Assembly: GCA_002335865.1 (NCBI GenBank)
Contig: DDCY01000029.1
Coordinates: 322,620-386,619, forward strand
Direction of reading: 5' to 3'
From: Saprospiraceae bacterium UBA1994
GTDB taxonomy: Bacteria > Bacteroidota > Bacteroidia > Chitinophagales > Saprospiraceae
Length of the DNA: 64,000 bases
The translations under genes and the position numbers were made by a program. The notes beneath the pieces are model-generated. The model was given only the letters and a program-made list of their open reading frames with translations, was not told the DNA's origin and did not search any database. Positions 27,054 to 34,983 of the stretch are shown piece after piece; the first letter of the stretch is position 1, and every line of letters begins with the position of its first letter.

Positions 27054-27638
27054 ATGAACTACCTTGCACATATGTACCTTTCTTGCAGTGATGAAGATCT
27101 AATCATCGGTAATATGCTAGTGGATATGATGAGCATCAAGAGGTTGAGGGAATTACCAGGGCAATATCACAAAGGTTTTGAATTGCATAGATTGATAGAT
27201 AGTTGCACCGATGAACATCCTAAAGTAAAAGAGGCAGTTCTTAAGCTTCGCGAGAATCATAGAAAATACGCGCCAGTGGTGATTGATATATTTTACGATT
27301 ACGTATTGTCCCTAGAGTGGGAAAGATACTCAGAAGAGGATATTCAAGATTTTTGCAATGGCATTTATGAAGTCATCAACAAGCACTTACATAACCTACC
27401 AAAAGACATTGTTATTAGACTTGAGAAAATGTTAGCTGATAATTTTCTTATGACATGTAGCTCACCCAAAGCTATTAAACGGGTGTTCGATTTGATAGAT
27501 ATTCGCGCTAAATTTAACAATAACTTTTCTCTGGCTACAAAAGATCTACTAGAAAATTACGATTACTTCAGAGATAACTTCTTTAAGTTCTTTCCTGATA
27601 TGATAGAGAAATCAGTATCTCATCGTTCACTGTACTAA
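27054..27638 (+). CDS. acyl carrier protein phosphodiesterase (AcpH-like)
   Basis: 194 aa, helical and cytoplasmic. It matches the ACP phosphodiesterase (DUF479) family from the first residues: MNYLAHMYLS, then GNMLVDMM, YHKGFELHRLIDSCTDEHP with the HD-like metal residues, and YAPVVIDIFYDYVLS. AcpH removes the phosphopantetheine arm from acyl carrier protein. Length and motif order agree with the family. The start is 22 bases from the divergent GreA-like gene, so the promoters must overlap the neighbouring coding sequence. Confidence 0.9.
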   Translation: MNYLAHMYLSCSDEDLIIGNMLVDMMSIKRLRELPGQYHKGFELHRLIDSCTDEHPKVKEAVLKLRENHRKYAPVVIDIFYDYVLSLEWERYSEEDIQDFCNGIYEVINKHLHNLPKDIVIRLEKMLADNFLMTCSSPKAIKRVFDLIDIRAKFNNNFSLATKDLLENYDYFRDNFFKFFPDMIEKSVSHRSLY

Positions 27639-27850
27639 TTTTATCTCTATTTTTTGATATTTGGCATGTTCTAGATTGGGCTCAATAAAGAGTATCGATT
27701 GACATTTAGAATAGTTTATACATCCTATAAAAATCACTTTTTTGTTTGCAGAGATTGGAACAGAGATATTTAAAATGATATAAATATTTAATGATTTTAG
27801 CTATCTTACCAATAATCTAATTTAAGAATCGATTTTTTAATATTTCCTAT

Positions 27851-27877
27851 TTTGTTATGTTTATCGATTTACATTTG
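27851..27877 (+). promoter_or_regulatory. promoter: TTTG and TACATTTG upstream of 27927
   Basis: An exact TACATTTG -7 box (27870-27877) is preceded by TTTG at 27851-27854, a spacer of 15 bases, which is a little short for this promoter class. The ATG of the next gene follows after 49 bases. Confidence 0.4.
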
Positions 27878-27926
27878 AGAAATGATAATTAAATCAACTA
27901 TTTAGAACTAATTTAATTTACAGGAA

Positions 27927-28769
27927 ATGAAACACTTAGCTTTAAAATTTGCGCTTACATTAATATTTACTTTTTCTTTTTCTATTATGTATTCTCAAAT
28001 ATTTGTAGATAGTATAAATGTCGTGAGAAAAGTAACAGTCAAAATGAACAACGGAGAGGAATTTGTTGGCGATGTAATTAAACAAGACGATGATATACTT
28101 ATCTTAAATTCTAAGAATGGAGAATTGAAGATTAAGGTAATACAGATCAAGAAAATAGAAGAATATACTTATGAAGGTGATTTCTTGTTTCCATCATCTC
28201 ATGCGACAAGATATTTTTTTGGCCCTTCGGCAATACCTTTGAAAAAGGGAAAAGGATACTACCATAACGTATATTTGGTTGGAAATTTTGTGAATGTTGG
28301 AATAACTGATAATTTTTCTTTTGGAGGAGGGCTTGAGTTTTTTAGTACAGTATATGGAAGGCCTATTTATTTTTTGACACCAAAAGTAGGATTCGAAGTA
28401 AAAGAAAATGTGCATGTTGGTGGAGGATTTTTAACGGCTGGGATGGTAGGAGAGGGTAACGTAACTATGGGTTATGGCGTTTCCACTTTAGGATCTTCAG
28501 ATAAGAATGTGTCCTTTGGAATGGGCTTTGGCGTTGCTGACGATGATTTAGGTGTGACTTTTGTATTTTCTGGGACGACAAGAGTAAGTAATAGTATTGC
28601 ATTATTGACGGAAAATTATGTTTTTAAAAATTCACAAAACACAAATAACTCATATATTGGAATTCATGGTATTAGAATCCTAGGTAGAAAACATTCATTT
28701 GATTTTGGATTATTAGTATTTGCAGGTGTAGTTCCGTTGCCTTATGTGGCTTATTCTAAATCATTTTAA
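27927..28769 (+). CDS. secreted hypothetical protein with barrel-like C-terminus
   Basis: 280 aa with a signal peptide ending near SIMYSQ (about 24). Residues about 35-75 form a small beta unit (NGEEFVGDVIKQDDDILIL then KIKVIQIKKIEEY), like an Sm/SH3-type fold found at the front of several Bacteroidota surface proteins. From FFGPSAIPLKKGKGYYHN onward, short alternating strands with many Gly and aromatic residues suggest an outer-membrane barrel of 8-12 strands. I know of no function. The base composition is lower in GC than the neighbours. It stands alone. Confidence 0.65.
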   Translation: MKHLALKFALTLIFTFSFSIMYSQIFVDSINVVRKVTVKMNNGEEFVGDVIKQDDDILILNSKNGELKIKVIQIKKIEEYTYEGDFLFPSSHATRYFFGPSAIPLKKGKGYYHNVYLVGNFVNVGITDNFSFGGGLEFFSTVYGRPIYFLTPKVGFEVKENVHVGGGFLTAGMVGEGNVTMGYGVSTLGSSDKNVSFGMGFGVADDDLGVTFVFSGTTRVSNSIALLTENYVFKNSQNTNNSYIGIHGIRILGRKHSFDFGLLVFAGVVPLPYVAYSKSF

Positions 28770-29079
28770 TGTTCAAATACAAAGTTCAATTGAGAATTTT
28801 AAAAATGTTTGAAGTAAATTTAGAAAACACTAAACAATTTAATTAATATTCTACAGTCTAAATAATAGATGAATTAATGAAAAAGAGAAACATTAATTAT
28901 TTTATTTATTATGCTATCTATAGATTCTTTATTGGTAGCATTGACAATATTAATATCTTCTAGAGATCTTTTAACAATATAATCTAAGAGTATTATTAGA
29001 TTATAAGACAATTTTAAAGGTTTAATGTGAAATGATAATGTAAATGAGCATTAAATCACTGTGTTTGTTTTTAACAAAT
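28770..29079 (-). other. 310-base gap, possible gene scrap on the minus strand
   Basis: Very AT-rich. On the minus strand 28874-29050 stays open for 58 codons without any ATG and reads like a helical protein (LDYIVKRSLEDINIVNATN, then KESIDSIINKI). It could be the end of a decayed gene; I recognise no family. No promoter or terminator is evident. Confidence 0.3.
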
Positions 29080-29634
29080 TTATTTCTCTATCATTTTCAT
29101 TTTTGGTTCTTGCAAGTAATTCTTTGTGTTTGATTCAATAATCTTTTTTAGATTTTTAAGATTTTCTTCTTCTTGGGCTTTCATTGATTTCGGCATAAAG
29201 GCAATCATTGATTTAGCTAAAATACCATTTCCATATATTTTAGATTTTGTTTTTATTATGGTTGAATTGCCATTTTCTTGAAGTTGCATCTCATAATTCA
29301 TATCCATGAAATCCATTGCGAAAGACATAGCCATTAGTTTATTGGGTTCCACAGCCATTATCGTTTCTTTCATTACAGTTTCTTCGCCTTGGTCCAATAC
29401 ATATACATTGGAAACGGCTCCTTTTGTTCTTGGAGTTCCACTTATATGTTCAGTCCTCTGATATCCTAAAATCCATTCAGATACTTTAGACTCATCTTGC
29501 AATACGGCCCAAGCCTCTTTTACTGGTTTGTCTACTGTTATTTTGCATTCATAGATTACTGAAGTCGTATATATTCCCATTCCAAAGAAAATGAGGACTA
29601 ACAAGAAAATTATTGAGATAATATATTTCATCAT
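29080..29634 (-). CDS. SRPBCC-family protein with N-terminal membrane anchor
   Basis: 184 aa. An N-terminal hydrophobic segment (about 3-22) anchors a single SRPBCC (START-like) domain: ECKITVDKPVKEAWAVLQDESKVSEWILGYQ is the classic beginning, followed by strands with MKETIMAVEPNKLMAMSF and a C-terminal long helix (KSMKAQEEENLKNLKKII). Such domains bind hydrophobic ligands or carry out small-molecule chemistry; the ligand cannot be told. Monocistronic between two low-complexity gaps. Confidence 0.8.
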   Translation of the reverse strand: MMKYIISIIFLLVLIFFGMGIYTTSVIYECKITVDKPVKEAWAVLQDESKVSEWILGYQRTEHISGTPRTKGAVSNVYVLDQGEETVMKETIMAVEPNKLMAMSFAMDFMDMNYEMQLQENGNSTIIKTKSKIYGNGILAKSMIAFMPKSMKAQEEENLKNLKKIIESNTKNYLQEPKMKMIEK

Positions 29635-29741
29635 ATATACTGTATAATTAGGTAATACTTATTGCAATATACAAATTTGAAATAATATTCAAATAATATA
29701 TTGCATTTTTTAACCAATTTAAATATATAATTTGGTATTAA

Positions 29742-30047
29742 ATTTTTGTTTCGATATTTATAGATGACTTAAAAGTAGCCTTTGAAGCTTTGAGAAAAGA
29801 TTGATACAGATGGTATATCATAGTATTTGATGGACCATCTTTATGGTTCAGTCCTAATAGTGAATAATTTTTAGGTCCAGATTGGGAAACCAATTGTATT
29901 GGACTAGAAAGTGTTGGAAAGTGTTTGAGTACCGATCATATCTTTCATACTAATTGGGATGATGAACATCTCACTTATAATTTGAATGTATCATCTGAAA
30001 AATTATTTTCAAATACATTATCATACCAACTTTTAAATTCTTACTGA
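29742..30047 (+). pseudogene. decayed gene of unknown family with two in-frame stops
   Basis: One reading frame carries protein-like sequence through the whole gap: IDDLKVAFEALRKD, a TGA stop, YRWYIIVFDGPSLWFSPNSE, a TAA stop, then FLGPDWETNCIGLESVGK, CLSTDHIFHTNWDDEHLTY and a final TGA at 30045. The high content of Trp, Cys, Asp and His codons is unlike AT-rich noise. No start codon is placed and the 5' part may be lost. I do not recognise the family. A rare frame kept by chance is possible but less likely. Confidence 0.5.
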
Positions 30048-30161
30048 TGTATTGAAGATTAATATCAATTGATATTTTAAAACGAAAGTAAAATATAGAT
30101 TAATCAATCATTGACCCTTTGTATTAAACTGGATTATAATATTGTCTTTTGAATATGAATT

Positions 30162-32018
30162 CTACATTTTAGTTTCTTTCAAAGCTTTTCCAATATTACG
30201 ATCTAGAGCTTCATGAGCTAATGGCGCGGTATATAAATTCATAGCTTGCATAGATGCTTCTATAACATCCTTGCTATCACCTTGGGTAGTAGCTAACAAA
30301 TCTTCCTTTAGTAGATTGATTTTAGAAATTTGTTCTATAGTTAAGGCATCTTTATTTTGTTCAATAAATCTTTGTGCCGCTAGTAGAATGTTATTGGCTT
30401 CATTGATAGACTCTAGTAATCCTTTAGTCTGCATATCAGACTCTGCATTTTGTAGAGAATCAATAAGCATCCTTGCCATATCTTCTTCCGAAATTCCATA
30501 AGCAGATCTGATTTCCATTTGCGTCTCGACATTGGATCTTAGCTCAGTTGCTTTTACAGTAAGTATACCATCAGCATCTAAGATAAATTTGATTTCAATC
30601 TTAGGTATTCCTGCAGGCATTGGAGGGATGTCAGTTAGATTAAATTCTCCTAGTTTTCGATTGTGTTCTACTAGATCTCGTTCACCTTGATAAACAGCGA
30701 TTTTCAGGTTTTTTTGCCCATCTACGCTAGTAGTATATTGCCTTCCTGCTCGCGTAGGTACTTTACTATTACGACTTATGATTACATCCATGAGTCCACC
30801 AACAGTTTCTATTCCCATTGATAATGGAGTGATATCTATCAACAATAAATCTTTACGGTTTCCAGCAAGAATATCTGCTTGGATAGCTGCACCAATTGCC
30901 ACCACTTCATCTGGATCGAGACTGTCATTGATAGATTGCCCAAAGTAATCTGATACTGCAGATTTGATAATAGGCATTCGTGTAGACCCGCCGACTAGTA
31001 CTATTTGATCTATATCTTCATTGGATAACTTGGCATCTTTCATTGCAAGTTTACATGCATTGATTGTTTTGGCGATGAGATCATAAGATAATGAAGCGAA
31101 TGTCTCTGCATCTATGTGAAGCTCTTTATTTGCTATAGATGTTTTATAAGATCCAATAGTACTAATTGCCTTTTTAGCATGCTCTGCTTCAGTTCTGTAC
31201 TCTTGTCCAAGTGACTTATTATTATTGAGACCATCGGCAGAGATATCAGATTTCGATAACCAATAGTCGATGATGACTTTATCGAAATCATCTCCGCCAA
31301 GCTGTGTATCGCCATGAGTGGCTAATACCTCAAAAATTCCATTTTGAATTTGTAAAATAGATATATCGAATGTGCCTCCACCTAAATCATATACCACTAT
31401 TGTTTGTTCTTCATCCTTTGATAATCCAATCCCATATGCAAGACTTGCCGCTGTAGGTTCATTTACGATTCGAAGTACTTCTAATCCTGCTAGTTTTCCT
31501 GCATCTCTGGTTGCTTGTCGTTGGGCATCATTGAAATAGGCAGGCACAGTTATTACCGCTTTACTTACAGTAGCTTTAAGATGTTTTTCGACTCTATATT
31601 TTAGCTCTTTAAGTATTTCTGCGGATAGCTCTATTGGCGTATAGTACTTGCCATCTATCTCTACTTTTACTAATGCTTCAGCATCTTGATCAATTACATT
31701 ATATCCTACACTATCTTTAAGACTACTGAGATCCTGATATGATTTTCCCATGAGTCTCTTTACTGAATATATCGTTCGCTCCGGCGCAGAGATTAATTTC
31801 TCTCTAGCTATATCACCTACGACTACTCCATCTTTACCAAAATGCAGTATTGAGGGTACCAAAGCATTAGATCCTGATGTATCTCTAATGACAAACGTTT
31901 CTTCGCCATCAGCATAGGCTACAAGAGAATTAGTTGTACCTAAGTCGATACCAATAATTACATCTTTCTTTTCCTCTTTGTCTACTGATCCAGCCTTGAG
32001 ATTGATAGGTATTTTCAT
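30162..32018 (-). CDS. hscA: Hsp70-family chaperone, HscA type (iron-sulfur cluster assembly)
   Basis: 618 aa. The Hsp70 ATPase domain starts with IIGIDLGTTNSLVAY (about 21-35), then AVITVPAYFNDAQRQATRDAG, VVYDLGGGTFDISIL and VLVGGSTRMP. The substrate-binding domain follows from about 380 (LLIDITPLSMGIETVGG). The extra N-terminal MKIPINLKAGSV and the lack of DnaK-type extras favour HscA, which with a J-protein helps move iron-sulfur clusters from the IscU scaffold. No isc genes are in the window, so HscA rather than DnaK rests on sequence form. It follows a small lipoprotein gene by 45 bases. Confidence 0.85.
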   Translation of the reverse strand: MKIPINLKAGSVDKEEKKDVIIGIDLGTTNSLVAYADGEETFVIRDTSGSNALVPSILHFGKDGVVVGDIAREKLISAPERTIYSVKRLMGKSYQDLSSLKDSVGYNVIDQDAEALVKVEIDGKYYTPIELSAEILKELKYRVEKHLKATVSKAVITVPAYFNDAQRQATRDAGKLAGLEVLRIVNEPTAASLAYGIGLSKDEEQTIVVYDLGGGTFDISILQIQNGIFEVLATHGDTQLGGDDFDKVIIDYWLSKSDISADGLNNNKSLGQEYRTEAEHAKKAISTIGSYKTSIANKELHIDAETFASLSYDLIAKTINACKLAMKDAKLSNEDIDQIVLVGGSTRMPIIKSAVSDYFGQSINDSLDPDEVVAIGAAIQADILAGNRKDLLLIDITPLSMGIETVGGLMDVIISRNSKVPTRAGRQYTTSVDGQKNLKIAVYQGERDLVEHNRKLGEFNLTDIPPMPAGIPKIEIKFILDADGILTVKATELRSNVETQMEIRSAYGISEEDMARMLIDSLQNAESDMQTKGLLESINEANNILLAAQRFIEQNKDALTIEQISKINLLKEDLLATTQGDSKDVIEASMQAMNLYTAPLAHEALDRNIGKALKETKM

Positions 32019-32063
32019 AATTGTATTCTATTTTATTTTAGTCTTATATTGGTCAGACTAAAT

Positions 32064-32636
32064 CTATTGGATTTTGAGTATGCTTTTCACTTCTTCGTAC
32101 CTCAATAAAGCATCGAGATCTGGCTGTTTGATGTCTTCAGTAATATCGACACTAGGTATATGTGAAAGATCGCTAGCCCTGTTTTCTTTGTTCAATGCGG
32201 TCTTCTTGAGTTGCTTGATTACCTTTTTACCATTAAAGTAGGTGATTAACTCTTGATGTGTGTATCTACCAGAGGCTCTATCTTGATCACGCATGGTACC
32301 TTGCATAAAGTAGGGTATGGAGTCGTATATATAGTATGTTGCTCTTACAGTATAAGTCTCATCATATATATCAGCAGTAATTTTCACAGGTTCGCTAGAA
32401 GATCGATATATAGTATAGTTATACTTCACATTAGAGCGTAATTCGTTCTTTAAACTGGTTTTCAATTCGCTAGATTCCACTGCTGCATAAGCTTTTTCTA
32501 TAATCTTCAGCGCCTTCTCTTTTGATACGTCTTGATTACGTAACAAACTGTCCAAATCAGCGTTATCGAAGTCTGATTGACACGCTGAGACTACTATTAT
32601 TAAGAGTAGGAAGGTGTATAAACTTTTCATTATCAC
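32064..32636 (-). CDS. hypothetical lipoprotein upstream of hscA
   Basis: 190 aa with a lipoprotein signal ending IIVVSAC (Cys about 19). The mature part has a helix rich in Lys/Glu (SKEKALKIIEKAYAAVESSE), then a beta-rich section with KYNYTIYRSSSEPVKITADIYD and TVRATYYIYDSIPYFMQG, and a polar C-terminal tail. I recognise no family. It is probably co-transcribed with hscA, but a surface lipoprotein and a cytoplasmic chaperone have no obvious common task. Confidence 0.7.
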   Translation of the reverse strand: MIMKSLYTFLLLIIVVSACQSDFDNADLDSLLRNQDVSKEKALKIIEKAYAAVESSELKTSLKNELRSNVKYNYTIYRSSSEPVKITADIYDETYTVRATYYIYDSIPYFMQGTMRDQDRASGRYTHQELITYFNGKKVIKQLKKTALNKENRASDLSHIPSVDITEDIKQPDLDALLRYEEVKSILKIQ

Positions 32637-32693
32637 AAATATTAATTAAATAGATGGATATAGTGTTCAATAGCTATTACTATATTTATAAAA

Positions 32694-32841
32694 AACGATC
32701 ATGATTTGTTGAGAAACTATTCAGAAGGTATGAAAGTCAGGTATCATGAACGTTAACCATGACGCTCATGCTTTTTTAATTTATAACGATCATGATTTGT
32801 TGAGAAACTATTCAAATATTATAAATTTCTGATATCATGAA
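32694..32841 (+). repeat. two-copy direct repeat with 91-bp period
   Basis: A 30-base sequence starting AACGATCATGATTTGTTGAG is repeated exactly at 32694-32723 and 32785-32814. Both copies continue for 27 further bases that are only partly alike and end again in TATCATGAA in the same register (to 32750 and 32841). Each copy opens with an ATCATGAT palindrome. It sits between hscA's operon promoter region and the queuosine-precursor transporter gene. Confidence 0.85.
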
Positions 32842-32912
32842 TTTTTATGATGATGCGAATAGTAACAAAAAATTAAAAGATTGATAATTTCATACTTTAA
32901 CTTCAATAATTT

Positions 32913-33704
32913 ATGGTAAATAATATACTTTCTCATAAGAGCGTCAGACTATTCACGTTATTGGCTGGCATATTTGTTACGACAGCATTAGTAGCTGAAA
33001 TTATTGGAGGAAAGATATTTTCTTTAGAAATAACCTTAGGTTTTGAGCCATTTGATTTGACGATACTCGGAGTAGAAGGACTTGGGTTCAATCTTACAGC
33101 AGGAGTGATACTCTGGCCTGTGATTTTCATCATGACAGACATAATTAATGAGTATTTCGGAATGAAGCGAGTCAAATTCTTGTCTTATATGACTGTGGGA
33201 TTGATATTATTTTCGTTTGTGATGATATATGGCGCAATCTATATCGCACCTAACGAGTGGTGGACATCTGTCAGTGGTGTGGATGCTAGCGATACATCTA
33301 ACTCAATATCAAATATGAACCTTGCTTTTCGCAAAATAATGGGACAAGGACTTTGGATTATTATAGGTTCTACTGTTGCCTTTTTGATTGGTCAAGTGGT
33401 TGATGTTATTGTATTTCAGAAAATAAGAAAAGTTACAGGAGAAAAGAAGATTTGGCTAAGAGCTACAGGGTCTACCTTAGTATCGCAGTTTATTGATAGT
33501 TATGTGGTATTGCTTATTGCATTTTGGATAGGCTCTGATTGGGAATTGGTTAGAGTTTTGGCTATTGGAACTATGAATTATATCTATAAGTTTGTTGTTG
33601 CTATTTTATTGACACCAGCCATATATTTAGCTCATAATCTTGTAGATAGTTATGTGGGAGCTACAATAGCAGATGAGATGAAATTTAGTGCATCTGAATC
33701 TTAG
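32913..33704 (+). CDS. queuosine precursor transporter (YhhQ/VUT family)
   Basis: 263 aa with six or seven membrane helices. The family hallmarks are present: LLAGIFVTTALVAEIIGGK in helix 1, VILWPVIFIMTDIINEYFG with the conserved Asp-Asn-Glu, and STLVSQFIDSYVVLLIAFW with Gln-x-x-Asp. The family imports precursors of the tRNA base queuosine (preQ0/preQ1 or queuine). Members in Bacteroidota often carry a loop insertion after helix 3, as here (GVDASDTSNSIS). No preQ1 riboswitch is visible upstream; the region instead holds the 91-bp repeat. Confidence 0.88.
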   Translation: MVNNILSHKSVRLFTLLAGIFVTTALVAEIIGGKIFSLEITLGFEPFDLTILGVEGLGFNLTAGVILWPVIFIMTDIINEYFGMKRVKFLSYMTVGLILFSFVMIYGAIYIAPNEWWTSVSGVDASDTSNSISNMNLAFRKIMGQGLWIIIGSTVAFLIGQVVDVIVFQKIRKVTGEKKIWLRATGSTLVSQFIDSYVVLLIAFWIGSDWELVRVLAIGTMNYIYKFVVAILLTPAIYLAHNLVDSYVGATIADEMKFSASES

Positions 33705-33744
33705 CACATCAAAAAAAACAATTAATACCGTATTTGATATATAG

Positions 33745-33775
33745 TTTGACATAAAGACTTGGTCTACTATCTTCG
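33745..33775 (+). promoter_or_regulatory. complete Bacteroidota promoter upstream of ctlX
   Basis: TTTG at 33745-33748, a 19-base spacer, then TATCTTCG at 33768-33775. This is the best-spaced -33/-7 pair in the window. It predicts a leader of about 90 bases before the ctlX ATG. Confidence 0.6.
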
Positions 33776-33871
33776 TGTAAATTTCAATAAAGATCTTAAG
33801 CCAATAACTAAGGGGTAGTCTATCGGCCGGAGTTTTCATTTAAGAATAAAAAGAAAAGAAAAACATAACTA

Positions 33872-34795
33872 ATGAGGCATATTACCGATAGAATAATGAT
33901 GATCAGACCAGCAAGCTTCCAGTTCAATGAAGAAACTGCGTCAAGTAATGCATTTCAAACTGCTGGAAATTATGATAATGAGGTAATTAAAGCTAAGGCG
34001 ATAGAAGAGTTTGATTCTATGGTAGCATCACTTAGATCCAAAGGAATAACTATCGAAGTAATACAAGATACAGCTGAGCCAAGAAAACCAGATGCCATTT
34101 TCCCCAATAATTGGATATCTTTTCATAATGACGGTACAGTGGTAACATACCCAATGTATGCTGAAAATAGACGGTTAGAAAGAAGAGAGGATATTATCGA
34201 TACACTAAGTGAAAAGTATAAAATAAATAAGAGATATACATTTGATTACTATGAAGAGGAAGGTAGATTCCTTGAAGGTACTGGCAGTATGTTGTTTGAC
34301 AGAGTTGATAATATAGTATACGCTTGTCTGAGTCCACGTACGGATGTCGTATTACTGGAAAAGTACTCAGTACTGATGGGGGCACGTAAAATTGCATTTA
34401 GATCAGTAGATAGAGAAGGGAAAGATATATACCACACTAATGTAATGATGGCTCTAGGAGTAAATTTCTGTGTGTTATGTTTAGAAAGTATTAAGAACAA
34501 AGTAGAGAAAAAGGAAATACTACAATCATTAGAAGATACAGGTAAGTTAGTAGTAGATATCAGTTATGATCAGATGGAAGATTTCGCAGGTAATATGCTG
34601 CAAGTAGCCAATGCAGATGGTAAGACTTTTTTAGTACTATCCCAAACGGCTTATGATTCATTGACTACAGAGCAAGTAAATGTTTTATCTGGGTTAACCA
34701 ATGTTCTTCCCATTCCGATTAAAACTATCGAAACGCTAGGTGGTGGGAGTGTCAGATGTATGATGGCAGAAATATTTTTACCAGTAAAGCAATAA
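33872..34795 (+). CDS. ctlX: citrulline/arginine deiminase-superfamily hydrolase (CtlX-like)
   Basis: 307 aa. Five-bladed guanidino-enzyme fold with the expected landmarks: IFPNNWISFH (substrate-binding Asp/Asn region), FLEGTGSMLFDR (catalytic Glu), IYHTNVMMALG (catalytic His) and GGGSVRCMM near residue 295 with the nucleophilic Cys. The pattern fits the CtlX branch, reported to hydrolyse citrulline to ornithine, or a related dimethylarginine hydrolase. It is monocistronic and has its own well-formed promoter. No arginine catabolism gene is beside it. Confidence 0.85.
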   Translation: MRHITDRIMMIRPASFQFNEETASSNAFQTAGNYDNEVIKAKAIEEFDSMVASLRSKGITIEVIQDTAEPRKPDAIFPNNWISFHNDGTVVTYPMYAENRRLERREDIIDTLSEKYKINKRYTFDYYEEEGRFLEGTGSMLFDRVDNIVYACLSPRTDVVLLEKYSVLMGARKIAFRSVDREGKDIYHTNVMMALGVNFCVLCLESIKNKVEKKEILQSLEDTGKLVVDISYDQMEDFAGNMLQVANADGKTFLVLSQTAYDSLTTEQVNVLSGLTNVLPIPIKTIETLGGGSVRCMMAEIFLPVKQ

Positions 34796-34983
34796 GACTG
34801 AATTAAGTTTTATTTCAAGTTCTATTATGCCCTGTTGGTCATTTATTTCCAATAATTTTTAGTCTAAGATTCTGTAATACCATAAATATTAGATATCTGT
34901 TAATATTAATTTAATATGATTTTTTTATATATGTTCATTATTATTGGCATATTTGTAAAATAGTTTAACTAAATCAAACAAAC

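Noticed and set aside
32842..32912. preQ1 riboswitch before the queuosine-precursor transporter
   Set aside because: I looked for the short preQ1 aptamer pattern and did not find it; the region contains only AT-rich sequence after the repeat.
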